Positions 46,433-55,003 of a DNA stretch of 64,000 nucleotides are shown one piece after another (positions within the stretch are counted from its first letter, which is position 1; each line of letters starts with the position of its first letter). Below the pieces are notes generated by a model. The model had not been told where the DNA came from. It was given only the letters and a program-made list of their open reading frames with translations, and made no database searches. The position numbers and the translations under genes are program-made. Origin of the DNA: Bacillus solitudinis (lineage in GTDB: Bacteria > Bacillota > Bacilli > Bacillales > Bacillaceae_D); NCBI RefSeq assembly GCF_002797395.1, contig NZ_KZ454943.1, forward strand, positions 1,848,308 through 1,912,307, read 5' to 3'.

Positions 46433-47176
46433 TTACATTTGGGCGGTATTTCCTTTTGCTAAAAATGTGTATACATCTCGAAGCGACTCAAAGCCCGCTT
46501 CTTTTGCTAAGCGCAGATTAGCCTGCCATAGCTTAGCGGTCATTTTGGCGTCTTCCGCTGCATGATGGCGGTTCTCTGTTGGGATCCCATAATGTGCACA
46601 GCATTCATCCAATGTAATCATGTTTTGTTTCGGTACAACCACTTTCGTTAGGAATGACGTATCAACGATTCGATGTTGAAATGTTGTTCTTAATGTTTGC
46701 CACGTAGCATGAGACATAAACTTTTTTTCGTGGCTGGCGTGATGCGCAACAAGTGTCGTCCTACCAATAAACCGGTAAAAGTCCGTTAACACCTCAACAA
46801 GCGGTGGGGAATTTTCTAGCTCCTCTGCGGTTAAACCTGTTAAACTTAATATTTCTTCAGAAGGTGGCTTCGAACAGCGAACCGTTGAATAAAATATTTC
46901 TTTGTCAAGAATGGTCTCACCTTTCATTTTGATTGCGCCTATTGATAAGATGCAATCGCCATGGTCTGGATTAAAACCACTTGTTTCTAAATCAAAGACA
47001 ACAAACGGCAATTCATGAAATGGTTTATCAAGTACATCTTCCTGCTTTAGCTCTCTCTGAATTTGTCTTAAATGAGAAAGACGTTCTGCTTGAGAGCGTT
47101 GCTGTGTCGATGTGTACACACTGGGGCTGAGCTTACTTGAAAGTTGCTTCATGATTTGAATCATACTGTTCATCAT
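46433..47176 (-). CDS. DnaQ-type 3'-5' exonuclease
   Basis: DEDDh exonuclease of 247 residues: ExoI FDLETSG (Asp62, Glu64), ExoII VAHHASHEKKFM near 142-153, ExoIII HHAAEDAKMTAKLW near 205-218. An N-terminal helical extension of about 55 residues precedes the nuclease. It starts 3 bp after the DUF294 nucleotidyltransferase. Because it lacks other polymerase parts it is unlikely to be the replicative proofreader; DUF294-exonuclease pairs are known in other bacteria next to cation/acetate symporters. Confidence 0.88.
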   Translation of the reverse strand: MMNSMIQIMKQLSSKLSPSVYTSTQQRSQAERLSHLRQIQRELKQEDVLDKPFHELPFVVFDLETSGFNPDHGDCILSIGAIKMKGETILDKEIFYSTVRCSKPPSEEILSLTGLTAEELENSPPLVEVLTDFYRFIGRTTLVAHHASHEKKFMSHATWQTLRTTFQHRIVDTSFLTKVVVPKQNMITLDECCAHYGIPTENRHHAAEDAKMTAKLWQANLRLAKEAGFESLRDVYTFLAKGNTAQM

Positions 47177-47179
47177 GAG

Positions 47180-48181
47180 CTAATCACTTCTCCCCATTAG
47201 AGTTTCGATATGCTTATAGAGGTTATGTCCCTCTTGCACCCATTTTTTAAGCTGCCGTTTGTCTTCAGATGGTAGATGTTTAACCGAAAGATAATGAATA
47301 TCGTCGTAGCTTGTTACATTACATTGCCATTCTAGCCGCTTGGCGAGTAATGCTTTGAACGAAGACTGAAAATCTTTTATTCGTTGGTAGCTCTCAGGCA
47401 ATTGTTGAAACCGTTGTAGCGTGGCAGTTTCATAAATTCCTTCCTTCAACGCAAGAAGTCTTAATCCATTTACATAAGGAAACAATGCCACTTGCTTAAA
47501 ATTAAACTGCCCTTGGTGTTCTCCCTTTGTTTCAACAATAAGTTGACCAAACGGACCAATTCCTCTTCTTAAACGTCCCGTATTTTCGCTAAACCTCCGA
47601 AGCAAGTATGGATTTTCTTCCAAAAACGAAAAAAACATCTCCTTCATCTCTTGAAGTAGGATACTATCCCCTATTACATGTCTACCATCAAAGAATGTTG
47701 ATGCATAGCGTAGGTTTTCCCACGTATCTTCTTTAAGCCAATGTTGTAATTGTTCTTTCCAAGCTTGTTTCGATTTACACCAACGCGTGGCAGATGCCAT
47801 TACTTTTCCATCGCATCGTTCGTACCCTGCAAATTCCAATGCATCAACGATTGCTTCTCCAAGCTTTAAAAAGTAGTCTTGAAAACTTTCATTTGCTTCT
47901 GCATAAACAAGTCCGTGATCTTGATCACTCCAATAGGATTGTTCACTTCGCCCCGCACTTCCCATTACAAAGAAAGCAAAGTGAGTAGGAGGTGGTCCCC
48001 ACTCACTTTCAATCTTTTCAATGGCTAGACGAACTGACTTTTTTATTAATGCTTCATGACGGAGGCGTAATGCCTCTAATGAAGGCTTTACATGTTTCAT
48101 ATCAGCCATTCGTTCATCTTTAAGCATTTCAAAACGTTTCAGCCAGTCATCTTCATGAGAACGTCTGAGTTTTTCAGACAT
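47180..48181 (-). CDS. DUF294 GlnD-like nucleotidyltransferase
   Basis: 333-residue protein with the nucleotidyltransferase signature GSAGRSEQSYWSDQDHGLV (Gly74-Ser75, Asp86, Asp88), followed by a DUF294 C-terminal helical domain. This is the same catalytic fold as the uridylyltransferase domain of GlnD, which modifies PII proteins. It lies 6 bp downstream of amtB and 3 bp upstream of the exonuclease. No PII gene is in the window. It might modify a protein or RNA partner, but the target is unknown. No CBS or HD domains are fused. Confidence 0.88.
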   Translation of the reverse strand: MSEKLRRSHEDDWLKRFEMLKDERMADMKHVKPSLEALRLRHEALIKKSVRLAIEKIESEWGPPPTHFAFFVMGSAGRSEQSYWSDQDHGLVYAEANESFQDYFLKLGEAIVDALEFAGYERCDGKVMASATRWCKSKQAWKEQLQHWLKEDTWENLRYASTFFDGRHVIGDSILLQEMKEMFFSFLEENPYLLRRFSENTGRLRRGIGPFGQLIVETKGEHQGQFNFKQVALFPYVNGLRLLALKEGIYETATLQRFQQLPESYQRIKDFQSSFKALLAKRLEWQCNVTSYDDIHYLSVKHLPSEDKRQLKKWVQEGHNLYKHIETLMGRSD

Positions 48182-48187
48182 CTAAAA

Positions 48188-49456
48188 TTAGGCCCCTGCA
48201 CCTGGACGCTTTTCTACTGGAGACATACTCTCAGGATAGCCATAGCTTCCGTGTTCACTTAAGTCAAGGCCAACAATCTCCTCTTCCTCGGAAACACGCA
48301 ATCCTCCAGTTAAAGCAGCTGTAATTTTTAACAGAATGTATGAAGCGACAAAGGCGAAAGCACCACATGCAACAACACTTAATGCTTGAACACCTAATTG
48401 GGTAAACCCACCACCATAGAATAAACCTGCAGAACCTGTGTATGCTAGCTCTGGTGTTGCAAAAAAACCATTTGCAAGTGTTCCCCATACCCCAGCTACA
48501 CCATGTACAGATAATGCAAAAATCGGGTCATCAATTTTAGCTCTATCAAAGAATTTCATACTAAAGAATACAATAAGACCCGCGATAATACCGATAACAA
48601 CTGCTGCCCACGGTGCAACGAATGCACAAGAAGCAGTAATGGCCACAAGACCTGCTAAAGCACCGTTTAACATTGTAGGAACATCAGACTTCCCTGTTAT
48701 TGCCCATCCAATAAATAACGCTGCGACTGCACCTGCTGCTGCTGCTAACTGAGTATTCAACGCTACATAACCAAAGAACGCATCTGCTACTTCTAATGTG
48801 CTACCTGCGTTGAATCCAAACCAACCGACCCATAGAATAAGAACACCTAAAGCTGTGTACACTTGGTTATGGCCAGCTAAATCGTTTACTGATCCATCTT
48901 TGTTGTATTTACCAAGACGCGGTTTCAAAATAATTGTTGCTGCTAAAGCTGCCATTGCACCTGTTAAATGAACAACTGTTGAACCTGCAAAGTCTTGCTT
49001 TCCTAAGTCAGCTAACCATCCGCCTCCCCAAATCCAGTGAGCAATAATCGGGTATACAAAAGCTGAGAATAGAACCGCAAAGATAACATAAGCAGATAAC
49101 TTTGCACGCTCAGCAAATCCTCCAAATGCAATCGTTAGAGCTATCGCTGCAAACATTAATTGGAAGAAGAAATCAACTGAACCAACTAAGCCCTCTTCAG
49201 CTGTAGAATAATCCCCAAAAAAGAAATCCGATAAACCGATGAATGCATTTCCATCACCATAAGCAAATCCCCAACCTACTGCCCAAAAAACTAGTGATGC
49301 AATTCCGACAGTGAAAACTGTTTTCCCGGCAATATGACCTGCATTTTTCATTCTTGTCGAACCTGCTTCTAACAGAATGAATCCACCTTGCATAAATAGT
49401 ACGAGTACTGCACAAATCATTATCCATAAATTATCCATAAGAGCTATTTCTGACAT
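48188..49456 (-). CDS. amtB: Ammonium transporter
   Basis: Amt/Mep/Rh channel of 422 residues with about eleven TM helices. Conserved pore histidines are in VVHLTGA and SVHGVAGVWG, and the phenylalanine gate region is FGGFAERAK. The C-terminal tail (EEEEIVGLDLSEHG..YPE) is the usual PII-docking tail. The start is the ATG of MSEIALMDN, 9 bp after AGAGGGG; an ATG 9 bp earlier is within that site. In most Bacillus a PII gene (nrgB/glnK) follows; here a GlnD-like enzyme does. Confidence 0.95.
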   Translation of the reverse strand: MSEIALMDNLWIMICAVLVLFMQGGFILLEAGSTRMKNAGHIAGKTVFTVGIASLVFWAVGWGFAYGDGNAFIGLSDFFFGDYSTAEEGLVGSVDFFFQLMFAAIALTIAFGGFAERAKLSAYVIFAVLFSAFVYPIIAHWIWGGGWLADLGKQDFAGSTVVHLTGAMAALAATIILKPRLGKYNKDGSVNDLAGHNQVYTALGVLILWVGWFGFNAGSTLEVADAFFGYVALNTQLAAAAGAVAALFIGWAITGKSDVPTMLNGALAGLVAITASCAFVAPWAAVVIGIIAGLIVFFSMKFFDRAKIDDPIFALSVHGVAGVWGTLANGFFATPELAYTGSAGLFYGGGFTQLGVQALSVVACGAFAFVASYILLKITAALTGGLRVSEEEEIVGLDLSEHGSYGYPESMSPVEKRPGAGA

Positions 49457-49524
49457 TTTGTACATCCCCTCTCAAGTTGTGAAATGCTTGCTGTTAAGAT
49501 AGCTAACATCTCTTGTTAATATTC

Positions 49525-49576
49525 ATTATACGTACCTGGAAATTAGGAATCTACCATTTTGTAAGATAACCTCCCA
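49525..49576 (-). promoter_or_regulatory. amtB promoter with TnrA/GlnR-like box
   Basis: The minus strand has -10 TATAAT (49530-49525), predicted start near 49518, and no good -35. The box TGTAAGATAACCTCCCA at 49560-49576 matches 15 of 17 positions of the TnrA/GlnR consensus and is centred about 50 bp upstream, the position of the activating TnrA site of Bacillus subtilis nrgA. A weaker box (14/17) at 49514-49530 overlaps the -10. Confidence 0.5.
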
Positions 49577-49772
49577 TTCAAATCGCTTTGGTGTTTTTAT
49601 GAAAAAGGCTGAACAGTTGTACGAAGTCCTTTTTTAATACGACCATTTTTAAAAAGGTAGCGTCATTTGTCATCAAGTATTTCAGGAAAAGTAAAAGCAT
49701 CCGATGGTGTACTTGCAATTTACTTTAATGTAGTGGTTTTCTATGTAAATCTTTCTCTTGTAATAACCTAAA

Positions 49773-49807
49773 AGAGGGTGTCCAAGTTAATCGCTCGGAC
49801 ACCCTCT
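49773..49807 (-). terminator. Terminator overlapping the end of the AbrB-type gene
   Basis: AGAGGGTGTCC pairs perfectly with GGACACCCTCT (49797-49807). The right arm lies inside the last codons of the transporter and the stop codon (49787-49789) is in the loop. A short T-run follows on the minus strand. The rest of 49577-49772 has no gene, only an AT-rich hairpin near 49638-49664. Confidence 0.7.
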
Positions 49808-50833
49808 CGATTTGTCTTTAGAAAACCATTTAATAAGAAAAGGTAGTGTTAGAAACAAAACCAAGACTCGAAACATCTGTAAGGTCGCAACCATCGTTGG
49901 TTCAATGTTTAGTGAGGTTGCTGTAGAAGCCATCTCAGCCGCGCCTGCAGGGACAATACTTAAAAGACTCGTGAAAAACTCAGTAGGCGTAAGTAAGAAA
50001 AAGATACTTGCCAAACCAAAGCTCATTAGAAAATAGATAAGCAGGGTGATTAAGCTAACTAAGCCAATCTGTCTTAATTCACCGAAAGTGTTCCGGTCAA
50101 ACCTCATCCCGATAATTGCACCCATTAGCCCTTGTGCTAGGCCAGTGACAAAGAACGGCATTTCTACTCCTGGTACGAGCCACTGATGTATGATACAGCC
50201 TAATCCAATGGCAAAAAATAAAGCTGAACCCGGAAACCGAAACTTTGCCCCTATGTAAAGAGTCAATAAAACAATGACCGCTAGCAAAAGAAGAGCGTAA
50301 AAATTTTGATTCAATTCATTTGATTTTTCAACGTCAACCATCGTGATCGGCCTCGGGACATGCATACCGACAATAAAAGGAATGAACAATACAAATAGAG
50401 TAATTCTCGTTGTATGGAAGGCGGCAACAATTCGTTGATCAGCTCCGTAGTCCTTGCTCATTCCAATCACCTCTGAAGCACCACCAGGTAGGCAACAAAA
50501 GAAGGCCGTATTATGATTTAGTCCCGAAAATCGTTTCAAAAACCGGCCAAGGAGCAAGCTCATCACTAATGTAATGAGTAAGGTTAGTAAAAATGGACCA
50601 AGCAATTGGTGATATGTCAAGAATTGCTCCGGCACAACCATAAAGCCAATGTTCCCACCAATTAGCGCTATGGAAACCTTAAAAAGGTAATTTGGAAAAG
50701 TAATTTTTTTCACAAAAATGGCGCTTATAATACCTGTTAGAAGTGCTCCTAACAACCAACCTGCAGGTACTTGTAGCCCCGCAAAAAGGGCGCCCACTCC
50801 TAGCGCTACACAAAGATAAAGGAGCTTTATCAC
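49787..50833 (-). CDS. AbrB-family membrane transporter
   Basis: 348-residue integral membrane protein of the AbrB/COG3180 family, often misnamed ammonia monooxygenase. About nine to ten TM helices with two related halves; conserved FCCLPGGASEVIGMSKDYGAD near 131-151 and IVPAGAAEMASTATSL near 304-319. The start was set at GTG 50833 (8 bp after AAAGGG); the frame upstream lacks conserved residues. It lies downstream of tctA beyond repeat hairpins, so it may belong to the same regulon. Substrate unknown. Confidence 0.85.
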   Translation of the reverse strand: MIKLLYLCVALGVGALFAGLQVPAGWLLGALLTGIISAIFVKKITFPNYLFKVSIALIGGNIGFMVVPEQFLTYHQLLGPFLLTLLITLVMSLLLGRFLKRFSGLNHNTAFFCCLPGGASEVIGMSKDYGADQRIVAAFHTTRITLFVLFIPFIVGMHVPRPITMVDVEKSNELNQNFYALLLLAVIVLLTLYIGAKFRFPGSALFFAIGLGCIIHQWLVPGVEMPFFVTGLAQGLMGAIIGMRFDRNTFGELRQIGLVSLITLLIYFLMSFGLASIFFLLTPTEFFTSLLSIVPAGAAEMASTATSLNIEPTMVATLQMFRVLVLFLTLPFLIKWFSKDKSRGCPSD

Positions 50834-50888
50834 GAGCAACACCCTTTCTGTTTGAAGAAGCAAACAAATAGATCGGCTATAACGAAGC

Positions 50889-50948
50889 CACTGAAAAAGG
50901 TAAAGACCAGAGGGCATTGAAATAGGAAACGCACCCTTTTTCAGTGCC
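50889..50948 (-). repeat. Dispersed intergenic repeat, copy B
   Basis: CACTGAAAAAGG (50889-50900) and its exact complement (50935-50946) form a 12-bp stem. Positions 50910-50948 (minus strand) are 34/39 identical to 34754-34792. It lies between tctA and the AbrB-type gene. Confidence 0.65.
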
Positions 50949-51000
50949 TCCTCATAGCAGGGCTTTTTTTATTAAAGTAACGGCTGCGCTCATTGCTTAA

Positions 51001-51041
51001 AGGGCACTGAAAAAGGAAAAGCCGACCTTTTTCAGTACCCT
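51001..51041 (-). terminator. tctA terminator
   Basis: AGGG-C-ACTGAAAAAGG (51001-51016) pairs with 51026-51041, a 16-bp stem with one mismatch. It lies 14 bp after the tctA stop. Its minus-strand core (TCGGCTTTTCC) is shared with other intergenic hairpins. Confidence 0.75.
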
Positions 51042-51054
51042 CACTATAACCGCT

Positions 51055-52545
51055 CTATTTAAGCCTTCTTTGTTTTTTTATAGCTGCAAATAAATATGGT
51101 AATCCAAGAGATAGTACAGCAACGAGGAGTAAACTAAACGAAATCGGCTTATCAATGAACACAGACCAGTTTCCATTTGAAATTTGTAGTGCCCGTCTCA
51201 TTGATTCTTCCATCATCGCTCCAAGAATTAAGGCAAGAATGAGTGGAGCTGCTGGGAAATCATAAAGCCTCATTAGCAACCCTATAACACCGAACGCTAC
51301 CACCATTCCCAAATCAAATGTACTAAAGCTTAAACCATACACACCAATCATACAAAACACGACGATGAGTGAAAGCAATATTGCTCTTGGTAAGTTTAAT
51401 ATTTTCGAGATATATGGAATAAGTGGTAAATTTAAAACTAGTAGGAAGATATTCCCTATATACATACTTGCAATTACACCCCAAAATACATCAGGTCGCT
51501 GTTCAAGCATCATGGGACCAGGTGTGACTCCCATAACAAGTAAGGCACCTAGTAATACAGCCGTTGTTCCAGAGCCAGGCACCCCTAGAATGAGTAAAGG
51601 TACAAAGGAACCACCACATGCAGCGTTATTTGCTGATTCTGGAGCAGCCACCCCTTTAATATTTCCTTTTCCAAAAGTATCTCCATCTTTCGCAAGTCGC
51701 TTCTCCATCGTATACCCTAGAAACGAGCCAACCGTGGCTCCTGCTCCCGGAAGAACGCCTGTTAAGAAACCGAGGACAGAGCTTCGTCCGATTGGAGCTG
51801 AAATCTCTTTCACTTCTTTCTTTGATAACTTTAAGGAGCCAAGTTTGCTTTGCTTTGCAGCATCTTTTCCTCGTAATAGCATCACGAATACTTCCGCTAA
51901 CGCAAATACCCCTAGAGCAATAATTAAGAAGTCGATTCCCCCTAATAGCTTTACTTCTCCAAATGTAAACCGTGGTGTCCCCGTTTGAAGATCGATCCCA
52001 ACTATTGATATCATCACGCCAAATACAGCTGCAATTAAGCCTTTGACAAGAGATTTATCTGATAAACTGACAACTGCGGTTAGCCCTAAGACCATCAGAG
52101 CAAAGTATTCAGCAGGACCAAAGCTAACAGCTACCTTTGAAAGCAAAGGAGCGATTAACATTAAACCAATCACACTTATTGTCCCTCCAATAAATGAGGC
52201 ATAAGCAGCAATCGCCAAAGCTTTCCCGGCTTGACCTTTCCTTGCCATAGGATAACCATCAAAGGAGGTAGCAACCGTTCCTGCTACACCTGGTGCATTT
52301 AATAATATCGATGACGTAGATCCTCCAAATATGGCCCCGTAATACACACCTGCCATTAAAATGAGACCTGATGCCGGAACCATCCCATACGTAATTGGAA
52401 TCATTAAAGCAAGCGCACTTATCGGACCTAACCCAGGAAGCATCCCAATGATTGTACCTGCTAACACCCCAATGAAAACGAAAAATAAATTCTCCCACTG
52501 AAGGGCAACTTCAAATCCGTAGAGTAAATTTTGTAAAGCTCCCAT
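51055..52545 (-). CDS. tctA: Tripartite tricarboxylate transporter, large membrane subunit
   Basis: Large permease of a TctABC system for citrate-like or other carboxylates, 496 residues with about twelve TM helices. Typical TctA motifs: GMLPGLGPISALALMIP near 34-50, GAIFGGSTSSILLNAPGVAG near 70-89, GVAAPESANNAACGGSFVPLL near 304, and GVPGSGTTAVLLGALLV. Follows tctB by 13 bp. Confidence 0.95.
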   Translation of the reverse strand: MGALQNLLYGFEVALQWENLFFVFIGVLAGTIIGMLPGLGPISALALMIPITYGMVPASGLILMAGVYYGAIFGGSTSSILLNAPGVAGTVATSFDGYPMARKGQAGKALAIAAYASFIGGTISVIGLMLIAPLLSKVAVSFGPAEYFALMVLGLTAVVSLSDKSLVKGLIAAVFGVMISIVGIDLQTGTPRFTFGEVKLLGGIDFLIIALGVFALAEVFVMLLRGKDAAKQSKLGSLKLSKKEVKEISAPIGRSSVLGFLTGVLPGAGATVGSFLGYTMEKRLAKDGDTFGKGNIKGVAAPESANNAACGGSFVPLLILGVPGSGTTAVLLGALLVMGVTPGPMMLEQRPDVFWGVIASMYIGNIFLLVLNLPLIPYISKILNLPRAILLSLIVVFCMIGVYGLSFSTFDLGMVVAFGVIGLLMRLYDFPAAPLILALILGAMMEESMRRALQISNGNWSVFIDKPISFSLLLVAVLSLGLPYLFAAIKKQRRLK

Positions 52546-52558
52546 CTATCTCACCTCC

Positions 52559-53074
52559 TTAGAATGGCAGTAAACCTGTTGGAAGGTAAACTCCTAGTCC
52601 CTTTGTCATAATTAAGTAAAAGCCCAAGCTTACACTGACTGTCACAATGCCATTGATAACATAACGTCGATACCCATAATAAAAGGTTAAAAAATACAGC
52701 ATCCAAATCGTACTTAAGACGAAACCAAGATGCTCAAACAATGCGATATAAACAATTAGCGTAACGATCGTAGTAATTACTTGCATTTTTGGGTGTTTCC
52801 ATCCCGTCTCTTCGCTCTCTTTCTTAGGTACCTCTTCCTTTTCAGCTAAATCAGCCTCTTCTTCTAAAACCTCTACAGCTGGATTCTCTTTTTTTTCAAA
52901 GAACAATAGTATTGAAAGAACTGCCATCATTCCTCCAAGTACTTTAGGAAATAAATCTGAATCCACTGGTCGTGGAATTGCAAAGGTTGGAATTTGAAAC
53001 GCCACGATGAGATAAAAAACTGAAAAAAGAAACAGTATTATAGCAATTTTTTTGTTAATATGCCACGCTTTCAT
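52559..53074 (-). CDS. tctB: Tripartite tricarboxylate transporter, small membrane subunit
   Basis: Small permease, 171 residues, about four TM helices, with the TctB pattern IPRPVDSDLFPKVLGG near 36-51. An acidic loop (VEVLEEEADLAEKEEVPKKE) separates the second and third helices. The start is the ATG of MKAWHINKK with AGGAGG 9 bp upstream; the longer frame is not conserved. Confidence 0.92.
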   Translation of the reverse strand: MKAWHINKKIAIILFLFSVFYLIVAFQIPTFAIPRPVDSDLFPKVLGGMMAVLSILLFFEKKENPAVEVLEEEADLAEKEEVPKKESEETGWKHPKMQVITTIVTLIVYIALFEHLGFVLSTIWMLYFLTFYYGYRRYVINGIVTVSVSLGFYLIMTKGLGVYLPTGLLPF

Positions 53075-53142
53075 CCTCATCCACCTCCTGATTCTGTAGA
53101 TATAAAAAGGGAGGTGGCCTTTACGGGACCACCCCATCCCTT

Positions 53143-54195
53143 TTATTGGCTAACTAAGCCGATATCCTCTAAAATTGTTTCAAATTGTTCAAATTGCTCA
53201 TCTAGAAATACTCCAAATTCTTCGCTGTTTTGGTAAGCATTAATCCATCCTAACTGCTCACTAATTTCATTCCATGTTTCCGTTTCAACCATTTCTTTGT
53301 ACATGTCTTCGTAGAAACGAACCGCTTCTTCAGGCATGTCCTTTGGTCCCATAATTCCGCGCCATATATCGAATGTGTAATCAATGTCTTGCTCGATGTA
53401 TGTTTGGACATCCGGCAGCACTGCTAATGGTTCAGAAGATGATACTGCTAAGGCACGAAGTTCACCTGACTCAATTTGTCCTTGCGCTTCCCCAACGCCA
53501 GTTGTTACCGCATCAACATGACCACCTAATAGGTTTGTCATCGCTTCTCCTCCGCCAGAGAATGGAATATAGTTCAATGTTTTGGCATCAATTCCTGCTT
53601 CTACTGCCGCTCCCGCAATGGCAACATGATCCATACTTCCAGCAGCTGAACCACCACCAACACTAATCTCAGTGCCCCGTTCCTTAATGTCAGTAAATAA
53701 GTCATTAATTGTCTCATAAGGTGAATCATTTTTCACAAGCACCACTGAGTAATCTGTGTTAAGTCTAGCAATCGGTGTAAAATCTGTATGGTTATACTGA
53801 GATGCGCCAGTTAATGGAACAAGAATAATTGGAGGGCTTGCTGCAAATAATTTGTGTGGATTTCCAGCATCTCCAACTATCTCTGCCCATGCTACTGCGC
53901 CGCCACTACCTGGTATATTAACTGCAGCAAAGTTTTGAGGAGCCAAGTTCTCTTCTGCTATCGTTCTCGAAGACTGACGAATTAAGGTATCCCAGCCTCC
54001 ACCTGGATTGGCTGGTGCAATATATTCAACTGGCTTCGTTGGTTCCCATGACGCGACTTCTTCCGTCTTACCGTTTGATGTATCTCCGGTCGGTCCTTTA
54101 ACAGCGGACTCATTTGATCCACAGGCAGTTAATACTAATGTTGTAGATAAGGCCATCGTTACAACGATACTTTTAAACCGCTTACATATCTTCAT
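53143..54195 (-). CDS. tctC: Tripartite tricarboxylate transporter, substrate-binding lipoprotein
   Basis: Extracytoplasmic Bug/TctC-family binding protein of 350 residues. Lipoprotein signal with the lipobox LTAC (Cys near 25), then the conserved VEYIAPANPGGGWDTLIRQ near 55-73 and INIPGSGGAVAWAE region. First structural gene of tctCBA. Substrate not predictable; the linked CitA/DcuS-type sensor suggests a di- or tricarboxylate. Confidence 0.94.
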   Translation of the reverse strand: MKICKRFKSIVVTMALSTTLVLTACGSNESAVKGPTGDTSNGKTEEVASWEPTKPVEYIAPANPGGGWDTLIRQSSRTIAEENLAPQNFAAVNIPGSGGAVAWAEIVGDAGNPHKLFAASPPIILVPLTGASQYNHTDFTPIARLNTDYSVVLVKNDSPYETINDLFTDIKERGTEISVGGGSAAGSMDHVAIAGAAVEAGIDAKTLNYIPFSGGGEAMTNLLGGHVDAVTTGVGEAQGQIESGELRALAVSSSEPLAVLPDVQTYIEQDIDYTFDIWRGIMGPKDMPEEAVRFYEDMYKEMVETETWNEISEQLGWINAYQNSEEFGVFLDEQFEQFETILEDIGLVSQ

Positions 54196-54307
54196 AGAAA
54201 CATCCCCCTTTATCTTTATACGCTTACTTTAACGCTAAAAAAGATAGAGAGGAATATTAGTTACATAAGCTTTAATTAATTCAATCTGCTCATTTTGTTC
54301 ATATTGT

Positions 54308-55003
54308 TCACAGAAGAAAATAGCGACGTTCAGGGCGCCCAACGTCACCATATTTCATTTCTGCTTTAATAAAACCCGTTGAAATGAGATATTCTAGATA
54401 ACGTCTTACTGTTGAACGACTAGCACCAATTTGCTTAGCTCCTTCCACTGCCGTTACGCCATTAGCCTTATTTTTTTCTAAAACTAAAATGACTTTATCA
54501 AGCGTATATCGATCGATTCCTTTAGGAAACTCATTCTGCTCAGCAACCTCTTTTTTTTGCGGTAAAAAGCCTTCTCGCAATTGGTCGATATCATCTTGAG
54601 TAAACTCTTGCTGTTTCGCCAATAATTGCTGTTTTTGTTTATAGCGGTCGAGGCTGCTATGAACTCGAGTTTGTTCAAGAGGTTTTATCATATAATCAAA
54701 GATTCCAGCTCTCATCGCTTCTTGAACGGTTTCTACTTCCTTTGCAGCCGTTAACATGATTATCTCAATCTCTTTATACTCCGTCCGAATCGTCCAGAGT
54801 AACTCTAGGCCATGAACGTCTGGAATATAAACATCTAGTAAAAGGATATCCGGTTTCTTGTTATCTTCTTTTAAGAAGGCTAGTGCTTCGGCACCTGTTT
54901 TGCAAATGCCAAGAACAGAAAAACCCTCCTTTTCTTCGATAAACCGACGATTAATTTCAGCAACACGGAAATCATCTTCCACTATTAACACATCGTAATT
55001 CAT
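54308..55003 (-). CDS. Response regulator, CitB/DctR type
   Basis: 231-residue regulator: receiver domain with phospho-acceptor Asp in LLLDVYIPDVHG near 56-67, and a C-terminal helix-turn-helix (GVTAVEGAKQIGASRSTVRR near 182-201). It belongs with the kinase whose gene overlaps by 4 bp. Expected to activate tctCBA, 112 bp downstream, when its carboxylate is present. Confidence 0.93.
   Translation of the reverse strand: MNYDVLIVEDDFRVAEINRRFIEEKEGFSVLGICKTGAEALAFLKEDNKKPDILLLDVYIPDVHGLELLWTIRTEYKEIEIIMLTAAKEVETVQEAMRAGIFDYMIKPLEQTRVHSSLDRYKQKQQLLAKQQEFTQDDIDQLREGFLPQKKEVAEQNEFPKGIDRYTLDKVILVLEKNKANGVTAVEGAKQIGASRSTVRRYLEYLISTGFIKAEMKYGDVGRPERRYFLL

Noticed and set aside
48264-48752. ORFs antisense or in alternative frames of amtB
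   Set aside because: They are shadows of a highly conserved gene with biased codons and have no ribosome sites.
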